NCBI GenBank assembly: GCA_900175165.2 | Contig: FWWN02000572.1 | Coordinates: 1 to 64,000, forward strand | Source: Rhizomucor pusillus | Taxonomy: Eukaryota > Mucoromycota > Mucoromycetes > Mucorales > Lichtheimiaceae | DNA: 64,000 nt | Reading direction: 5' to 3' | Made by a program: the position numbers and the translations under genes | Shown here: positions 56,452 through 64,000 of the stretch, piece after piece | Layout of the letters: every line of letters begins with the position of its first letter | How positions within the stretch are numbered: position 1 is the first letter of the stretch | Notes under the pieces: generated by a model | What the model saw: the letters and a program-made list of their open reading frames with translations, nothing else | Told to the model about the DNA's origin: nothing | Databases searched by the model: none

Positions 56452-59400
56452 ATGGAGGCACAAAAGCCACAGCACGAAATTCCTAAAGCTGCATTTTTGC
56501 AGGAACCAGATCTCTCAAGTTGCTTCGACATGGCCGTAAAGCGCAAAGGCAAACAGCAGAGAGAGCACGACAAGGCAAAGAAGGTAATGCAAGCTTTATA
56601 CGCCTTGACTGATGTGGATTCTGATGGCATTGTGCTTGCAGCCCAAGGTTGTTGTGGAGTCGGAGCCCGAGGACGACTTGGAATCGGGCGCAGAATCAAT
56701 AAGCGATGATGACGAAGATCTCATGGCAACTGCACAGAACTCGACCTTCGATGACTATGAAGACGATGAAGCAGGAGAATGGGAAGAACAGACAGACGAA
56801 GACGGTGACATGGAAGATCAGGAGACAAACGATCTAGACAGAGAAGCAGCAGGAGGCGAATTAGAGGGATTAAAAGAAACTGCCGAACTGTACAAATCGA
56901 ACATATTCAAGCTGGAGGTATTGAAAAGAAACGGTTCACAATCAGCGTTTCGTTAGATATTAACGGCTGTTGTAGATCGATGAAATGCTTAAAGAAGTTG
57001 GTGTAAATTACGACAAGCACAAGCGATTGCTAGCTGCTCTCAAAGATATCAAGAAAACTTTCGAAGATATCCCAGCAGAAAAAGAGTCTCTTGTAAGTGG
57101 ATGCAGAAGATGGCTTCTGGAAATTTGCTAACTAGGATATACTTTAGCTTGTGCAATATCTAAAGTCAATGCAGAAGAAAGGAATTACTGTCCCTATAAT
57201 GCAAGAGCAGCCGCCATCCGACGCTTTGTATAAATTCAGCATGCAAAAACCATCTAATGTAAACGTAGTTGGCAGCTATGCATTGCGGACGATTGCAAAG
57301 ACAAAGAAAGCATTCAACGTTGATGTGGCAGTAGAGATGCCATCTGTAAGTGCAAAGTGTATGGAATGTATGGAAAGAAAAACTAACAGTAGTTTAAACT
57401 GGAATATTTTTTCTCTTTAGTCGTTGTTCCAAGAAAAGGATCATGTCGACAATCGGTATTTCTACAAGCGTTCATGCTATTTGGCAGGACTTGCTCTTGC
57501 TCTGAAGAAATCAAAGAAGGGCTATCGAATGGAATTCAGCTCATTCAACGGCGATCATCACAGACCGGTGCTACTTATCCATCCACCTGGTGGTATGTTG
57601 ACCTTGATTGGAATTTACAGGATACACCCACCGTTGCTTACGTGAGTTATCGCAGATAAATCCGAAGTCGATTTTTCAAAAACCAAATGCATCATTCGGA
57701 TAATCCCTTGCATAGCAAACAATGTTTTCCCCATTCAGCGCCTAGCGCCTAGCAAATGCAATTTGCGTAAAGACGACGAAAGCAGTGCCGATAAGAACTC
57801 TCAGTCGACACCGCTGTACAACGCTGCAATCCTCAAAGACACTGTACCTGTTTCCAGTCTTGCCTTCCTTTATCAACATGCTAAATCGACACCGGCTGTC
57901 AAAGAAGCTGTGATGCTAGCTAAAATTTGGCTATATCAACGTGGTCTCGATGCATCAACGTCAAAAGGATCTGGATTTAGTCTGTTTATTTTCAGCATGT
58001 TGATGGGCTATCTGTTGCAAGACGGAGTTAAAGGCAATAAGAAATTGTCTACAGGATATAGCTCATACCAATTGATGCGTGGAACAATGGATTTCTTGGG
58101 TAAATATATTTATTAAGGCATCGATCGAATCAAAGATAAGGACTTGTGCTTACGATCTATCCAATTTATAGCTAATCATGATTTCAGCGCTGAACCAGTA
58201 ATGATCGGTACTTACGACCATCCAGAGGTAAATGGAAGTTCTATTATGCAAACAATCATGGATTGATAATAACTTATTGAAAACAGTTCTCCGCTGAAGT
58301 ATTCCGCCGCCACTACGATGTTGTTATTGTTGATCCGACTGGTACTGTAAACCTGGCAGCAGGAATGACTTTGTCTGGACTGGCTCAGGTAAGAAGGTCT
58401 TTGTAACATAGCTACAAAGCAATTATCTAAATGCATTAAAGGTGCAATACGAAGCAAAACTTGCGATGACATACTTCAACGATTCTACCGATCGATTCGA
58501 AGCTTTATTTTTGAAGAAAGTTGATGACTATACTCTACGTTTCGACAACTTTGCAAAGTATGTATTGGAAGGCCCCCTTCATGTTACCACCTGATTAATC
58601 GTAGACTCTTTCAGGATCAATTTGTCTGCATCCGAAACTATTCAATATAGCTCCGTCGAGAAATTCGACAATCCATCCTACCGTCAAGTCTTTGCTCGTC
58701 GACTAGGCACAGTACTGAAGAAAGGTTTGACAGATCGTGCCGAGCTAATTGCGGTCCAGTACGATTCCGACAAATCATGGAACATCGATTCTGTCGTACC
58801 AGAGGAGAGCGACTGCGATATCAGCATTGGATTGATTTTGAACTCTGACCGCGCTGCTCGTCTTGTGGATCAAGGTCCTGATGCTCAGCAAAAGGAAGCA
58901 GCTGAAGAGTTTAGAAAATTCTGGGGGTCAAAGGCAGAACTTCGACGTTTCAAAGATGGCAGTATTCTGGAAAGTGTCGTATGGCAGACTCAGGGCTACG
59001 AAAATCGTACTCTCATTGTACGAAGCATTGTGCGATATCTGTTACAGCATCACTTTGGCCTTGATAATTCGCGTATGCGTTACTGGGCAGGACAGCTCTA
59101 TCCCTACACGCATCTCGCTAAAGCAGTACCAAATCAGCTGTACAACCGAAAGTTAGACATTAACGGATTCCAGCCTGTTATGACTGCATTCAATGAGTTA
59201 GCAAAGACTATCCGAGCAACTGACAGTAACCTGCCACTCTTGATCAATAACGTTTATCCTGCCGATCCCACCCTTCGCTACGCCAATGCCATCTTACCAT
59301 ATCCCATCGACTTTGATAACATTGCTGGCTATCCTTCCACAGCACGTTATATCCCGGCTATTGATGTAATTGTGCAACTGGAAGGTTCAAGCAAGTGGCC

Positions 59401-60861
59401 AGATGATTTGGCTGCCTTTCAGAATGTCAAACTCGCATTTTATCTCAAAATTGCGCAAGAACTCGAGAATTGTTCCATCAAATCTGTGGTAGTTGACGAT
59501 GTATCGGAGACGAATCCGCTGGCAGCAAGAGGTTATTTGGATGTGTACTTTTACGGCTTTGTCTTCCGATGCCACTTGCATGTCTCTCAGGAAAGCAAAC
59601 TTTTGCAAAGAATCGTCGATAATAAGCAAAGCGACAAGGTTAAAAAAGAACTTGCTCAAGCCGCGCTCGAAAAACATCAATATCGTTTCCAGCATCGCCA
59701 ATTGCATACTTTCCATATTCAAGCAGTTTGCGCAAAGCATCCAGCATTCTCCACTACAATGCGACTTGTAAAGCGATGGTTCGGTGCTCACCTGTTAACC
59801 AGTCAAGTCCCTGAGGAGGTGATCGAGCTAGTATGCGCGCATGTCTTTGTCGAACCTCATCCGTGGTCAGCTCCCGTGAGCGCCTTCACTGGATTTACAC
59901 GCGTTCTTGCGCTATTAGCCTCGTGGGACTGGCGGAAATCCCCGTTGATTGTAGATCTTGAAGGCGAATTGACGAGCGCAGATCGAGATGTAATCTTGAA
60001 GAATTTCACTCAGCTTCGAGAACGCAATCCAAATATAACTCAGGGTGCGATGGTCATTGCGACTGCCAAGGACAAGTCTGGCTTTCGATGGTCACAGTCT
60101 CATCCGAACAAAGCAGTAGCAGCTAGAATACAAGCTCTCGCAAAGGCAGCTGTTGCAACTTTGGAGCAAACCATCTCCTCGGGCAACGAGACAGAACTCA
60201 AGGTACGATATGCTTCGTTTTTCTTTCTCGTCGCATGCTCAAATTTCTAACATGGCTATTTTGAATTTTTTAGCGTATGTTTGTGACCTCCATGGCAGAT
60301 TACCATGTAGTTATTCAGCTAAAGACTTCAAGATGCACTCGTTATTACCAAAGTCTACGACCACAATCTGAATATTTCTCCTCCAAGAAAGCATCCGAGT
60401 TGGGCGATAAAGCATACGCCGGATTCGATCCAGCTTCACAATTCGTCTCCGAGCTACAGGTACCGATAATTTCAAGAGTGATATCTGTAATGTGGCGTTC
60501 TAATTGGTAATTTGCGTTAGAATTCATACGGTGATCTCTTGATGGTATTCCACAACACGTATGGTGGCGATAAAATTGGACTTGTCTGGAATCCGGTCCT
60601 CACCGGCGCAAAGCAATGGAGAGTCACATTTGGCTGCAACAGTGTCCCTGTTGATATGTCACCTGAAGGCCGCTTGGTAAGCAAACAGGCTCCTTCGAAG
60701 AGTTTTGATGGACTTGATGAAGACTAACTCTACGTGTATAGAAACCTGCGGGTGGACAACAATTGTCAAAGCTGGCTGTTCCTAACTTTAACGCCATCTT
60801 GAAGGAAATTGAGAGACTTGGAGATGGTATCATAGAAAGCATCACTGTTCAAAAATCATAA
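56452..60861 (+). CDS. UTP22: U3 snoRNP component Utp22 / NRAP (Nrap family)
   Basis: Component of the small-subunit processome (UTP-C module with Rrp7), needed for 18S rRNA processing in the nucleolus. Thirteen exons (56452-56583, 56642-56917, 56976-57092, 57148-57345, 57421-57592, 57656-58099, 58172-58227, 58287-58388, 58442-58557, 58615-60202, 60274-60459, 60521-60676, 60742-60861), 1,220 residues, close to yeast Utp22 (1,237). It has an acidic N-terminus (EDEDLMATAQN region). Nrap domains follow, with VNVVGSYALRTIAKTKKAFNVD (nucleotidyltransferase-like), FPIQRLAPSKCNLR, SAEVFRRHYDVVIVDPTGTVNLAAG, AELRRFKDGSILESVVW, RLVKRWFGAHLLTSQVPEEVIELV and YGGDKI/VWNPVLTGA near the C-terminus. Exon 5's donor and exon 6's acceptor were set by phase across an ambiguous stretch at 57593-57655. 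Confidence 0.95.
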
Positions 60862-61222
60862 GTTTTGTAAAGCATATAAACTTCATTTACACATCTTTGT
60901 CTCTTATTTTCATGCAAAGATTTAAATCGTCCCTAGAACATCGCATTATCCTGTAATTGAAGTTTTAATTGACAACAAGGTGACGAGTGCGAAGAAAATA
61001 TGAGTACATCGCCCGGCTTAACGCCAATTTTTTGATGAAGAATTCTATCCGCAGAAATGCATAATTTGTTTGATGAAGAACGTAAATGGCAGACGCAGCT
61101 CGGGCGCCTCATTTCTGCTTTACATTCTGGGCACTCCGCCTTTAAAGACAAGATGGCTCCGCTTGGTCGCATTTTGGGTTCCTCAGGTTCAGCGTTGGAT
61201 CTTTGTCGACGACCATCAGGTC
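60862..61222. other. Spacer before GPI13, possible alternative 5' coding sequence
   Basis: The interval contains an ATG at 61073 in frame with GPI13 and without intervening stops. It could extend that protein by 50 residues, or be 5' UTR. Confidence 0.4.
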
Positions 61223-64000
61223 ATGCAGTTGTCAACACTGCAGCGACCTAGGCTTTCTGTAGTCCTTGTTGTAATCGCCGCTGTCCAAGCTTTCGGGCTC
61301 TACCTATTCTTAAAGGGCTTCTTACTGGCACGACAAAGCCTACTACTAGAAGGAAGATCACGTTCAGCATGGGAAACATTTCCCGTGTACGATCCAACCC
61401 CGTTGACGAGCGATTTACCACCAACAGTTCCTGCGTCGCCTCCATTTGAACGCGCTGTTATAGTAGTTATCGATGCACTTCGATTTGACTTTTTGTTGAA
61501 GAACGACAGCCAAACGAATCATGACAAATATTTCTTGAAACGCCTTCCAATTATACAAACTCTGCGCGACCATCATCCAGATTCATCGCTGTTGTATCAA
61601 TTCCGTGCAGATCCGCCTACAACGACTATGCAACGCGTCAAGGGAATAATGACGGGATCCTTACCGACATTTATTGACGCTGGAGCGAACTTTGCATCAT
61701 CAGCGGTGTCCGAAGATCACTTGCTACGGCATGTAAAGAAAAAATACCAGCAATTGTATTTCATGGGAGACGATACTTGGACGAATCTATTTCCAGAGGT
61801 CTTCGACGATGATAAAGCGTTTAGCAGTGATAGTTTCAGAATGTTCGATCTCCACACTGTTGACAACCGAATATTATCAAAACTGTGGCCTCTCTTGGAA
61901 AGCGACGATGCTAGTTGGCAAATTATCATCACACATTTCTTGGGCGTGGATCATTGTGGTCATACATATGGACCATCACATCCAAACATGGCAGACAAGT
62001 TGACACAAATGAACGGAGTCATTGAACGCATATTATCACATATAGACGACAAGACACTACTGGTTGTTATGGGAGATCACGGCATGTCAGTCGAAGGAGA
62101 TCATGGAGGAGAAAGTACAGAAGAGCTTATGAGCGGATTATTTCTCTATTCTGGTCGAGCGCTTACCTCGGACGACCGATACCATCGAGATTTATGCCGC
62201 CGTATTCATAAAAAGCGATCCCAACTTCTCGGTTACGATGAACGTGACATTGCTGATCGGCTGAAATACGATGCAGCAGCGTATCCAATCGTCGCACAGG
62301 TCAACATTGTACCCACGTTGGCATACCTACTCGACATTCCAATACCGTTCGGTAATCTCGGCGCGGTGATCCCGGATGTCGTTATACCTCCAAAAGAAAA
62401 GCTGGCTGAACGACAGGATTATCTCTTGCATATGGTGCAAGAATATCGCAAGAATGCGCTGCAAGTGCGAGAATATCTGCACGTATATTCGGAGCAGACG
62501 AACCAGCATGGATTTTCACCTAGAGATTTGGAGGAATTATTTGAATTATTCAACATTGCAGAGCGGCACGTCGAAGAAACTGTAAATCGCGGTTGGTCTC
62601 CTCCAGCTGGCTCAGCTTTGGATACCTTGGAGCAAGCTATTTTCGAGTATGATGCATTTTTGATCACGACAATGCGATACTGCGCATCAATTTGGGCTCA
62701 ATTTGACGTCGGCTACATGATATATGGCATAGCTATGCTCATTTTGACCCTGGGCGTAGTTATTATTCGATCAGCATACAGGCAACCGATTTGGTCGCTG
62801 TCAACTTTCACAAAATGGACAGTATTCCTGGCTATTACAATTGGGATCGTATCATTTACGTTGCAACAACAATCTTCAACGTATATCGCAGCCTTGGATG
62901 GCCTGGAAAAAATCGATGCCATTGGCATCATTGTCGCTATAACGGCTTTGCTTTTTACTCTTACGACTACATCGCATTCGACTGAAGTGAAGACAGAATT
63001 ATTCTTCCTTGCTTTACTCACGTCACTCAAGTCCGCTACTTTAGGCTCAAACAGCTTCGTGATATGGGAAGATCGTGTTGTACGCTTCACATCCGCTACA
63101 CTTTGTGTGTTGTGGATCATACGCTCGTTATCTTCGCGGAAAACGGGTGAATCTCTAGCAGCAACCCTTTTCCCTCCCGTTGGTGTACTTTGTTGGATAC
63201 GAATGACAGGAATTACAGGACATTGCCGTGAGGAACAATTTCCATATTGCGATTATGTGCACAATGGACATTTAGAACTTGGATATTATCCCGGGACGAT
63301 CTGTTTCTTGGCTTTGTCAGTGTTCATCTTTATATTTTATCTGCCAAATTTTGTCAAGAAAAATGTCACAACCAACGGCGGATGGATAATTTCAATCTTA
63401 CATCGAACCGTCATGACCGTCGTTTTTGCTCGCATGATACTGGATATATACGAAGGATCGACGACAACGATCACGGCAACAACCGGCTTGATGGCTGGAA
63501 TAGAGAAACTCCTGCAAACATCGTATACGACATCTCTCCTAAAAGTGTACCTGCCGCATCTTGTGTATTTAATCACCATTACAAGTACCTTACATTGCAT
63601 TTACTACATGTGTCGATATCCTAGTCAAGCGACCAAGCAGACATGCACCTGGATTCTACTTTGCTTCTGGACAGCGACGCTGGCGATGCTCCAGAGACCG
63701 TTGGGCACATTTGTCCTCTGCACAGCACCTTTCATCATCCAATCTGTTGCAAAGCAGCATGGTAATCAAAATACTTTGATGCTTCGGCTAGGCTTGCTCC
63801 TCTGCATAGGCCACCATCTATTCTATACCACATATCATCAAGCTACATTTACGTCTCTACCGTGGAAAGCAGCATTCATCGGATTCGATGACATGAACTA
63901 CTACGCAGGTGCTACGCTGGTCGCGCTATCGACAATCTCGGGATACATTGTTTCCTGGTTAAGCTGGATGATGCTTCTAGCAAACGATACTCAGCAACAG
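61223..64000 (+). CDS. GPI13: GPI ethanolamine phosphate transferase 3 (PIG-O/Gpi13), 3' end outside window
   Basis: Adds phosphoethanolamine to the third mannose of GPI anchors in the ER lumen, creating the bridge to proteins. The frame is open from 61223 to the right edge (926 codons, no stop, no intron). A signal-anchor (LSVVLVVIAAVQAFGLYLFLK) is followed by the lumenal alkaline-phosphatase-like domain: AVIVVIDALRFDF (metal Asp), PPTTTMQRVKGI (nucleophile Thr region), HFLGVDHCGHTYGPSHPNM, VVMGDHGMSVEGDHGG. After about residue 500 come many membrane segments (GYMIYGIAMLILTLGVVII and others). The ATG at 61223 gives a conventional N-terminus; an in-frame ATG at 61073 is the alternative. PIG-O rather than PIG-N or PIG-G is chosen from the GVDHCGH context and family N-terminus. 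Confidence 0.93.
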   Translation, partial: MQLSTLQRPRLSVVLVVIAAVQAFGLYLFLKGFLLARQSLLLEGRSRSAWETFPVYDPTPLTSDLPPTVPASPPFERAVIVVIDALRFDFLLKNDSQTNHDKYFLKRLPIIQTLRDHHPDSSLLYQFRADPPTTTMQRVKGIMTGSLPTFIDAGANFASSAVSEDHLLRHVKKKYQQLYFMGDDTWTNLFPEVFDDDKAFSSDSFRMFDLHTVDNRILSKLWPLLESDDASWQIIITHFLGVDHCGHTYGPSHPNMADKLTQMNGVIERILSHIDDKTLLVVMGDHGMSVEGDHGGESTEELMSGLFLYSGRALTSDDRYHRDLCRRIHKKRSQLLGYDERDIADRLKYDAAAYPIVAQVNIVPTLAYLLDIPIPFGNLGAVIPDVVIPPKEKLAERQDYLLHMVQEYRKNALQVREYLHVYSEQTNQHGFSPRDLEELFELFNIAERHVEETVNRGWSPPAGSALDTLEQAIFEYDAFLITTMRYCASIWAQFDVGYMIYGIAMLILTLGVVIIRSAYRQPIWSLSTFTKWTVFLAITIGIVSFTLQQQSSTYIAALDGLEKIDAIGIIVAITALLFTLTTTSHSTEVKTELFFLALLTSLKSATLGSNSFVIWEDRVVRFTSATLCVLWIIRSLSSRKTGESLAATLFPPVGVLCWIRMTGITGHCREEQFPYCDYVHNGHLELGYYPGTICFLALSVFIFIFYLPNFVKKNVTTNGGWIISILHRTVMTVVFARMILDIYEGSTTTITATTGLMAGIEKLLQTSYTTSLLKVYLPHLVYLITITSTLHCIYYMCRYPSQATKQTCTWILLCFWTATLAMLQRPLGTFVLCTAPFIIQSVAKQHGNQNTLMLRLGLLLCIGHHLFYTTYHQATFTSLPWKAAFIGFDDMNYYAGATLVALSTISGYIVSWLSWMMLLANDTQQQ

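Overview
The window is nuclear DNA from an intron-rich, compact fungal genome. Almost every gene is cut by several 50-100 bp GT-AG introns. The gene set (ERG6 sterol methyltransferase, a CDC10-type septin, GPI13, UTP22, GRC3, a LIM-RhoGAP, HSF-type factor, PDK1 with a PH domain) is fungal. The Fanzor-like relic, the HAPSTR1 homologue, the cluster-type ferrochelatase and the GT31/GT32 protein point to an early-diverging lineage, most likely Mucoromycota. That placement is an inference from gene content; no species can be named. Exon structures below were worked out by hand from splice signals, reading phase and protein-family continuity. For every multi-exon model the exon lengths sum to a multiple of three.

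Layout. 1-840: eroded Fanzor/TnpB-like nuclease pseudogene cut by the left edge. 1.2-5.6 kb: DUF4112 protein (+) facing a LIM-LIM-C1-RhoGAP protein (-). 7-16 kb: small secreted Cys-rich protein, aldo-keto reductase, WD40-like inositol-polyphosphate 5-phosphatase (all +), then guanine deaminase (-). 17-19.4 kb: HAPSTR1-like protein and mitochondrial Sel1-repeat protein diverging from a 59 bp gap. 19.4-21.6 kb: non-coding, with a small TA-bounded inverted-repeat element. 21.6-26.5 kb: ERG6 (+) and GRC3 (-). 26.9-35.98 kb: unknown protein, HCH1-like Hsp90 cochaperone, septin, Lsm protein NAA38, PDK1-type kinase. 36-44.9 kb: GPATCH11, ferrochelatase, cytosolic isoleucyl-tRNA synthetase, AT-hook protein. 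45-50.3 kb: HSF-type factor and a 1,012-residue protein joining GT31-like and GT32-like glycosyltransferase domains. 50.8-52.7 kb: RPB5 and a Gln/His-rich protein. 52.8-56.4 kb: a gene-poor 3.7 kb. 56.5-64 kb: UTP22, then the 5' part of GPI13, which runs off the right edge.

There are no operons, and neighbours are mostly unrelated housekeeping genes. The less ordinary content is the Fanzor relic, the possible MITE, the double glycosyltransferase, the stand-alone Hch1-type protein, very small internal exons (6, 9 and 18 nt), one GC-AG intron, and a short bidirectional promoter between two stress/mitochondria-related genes.
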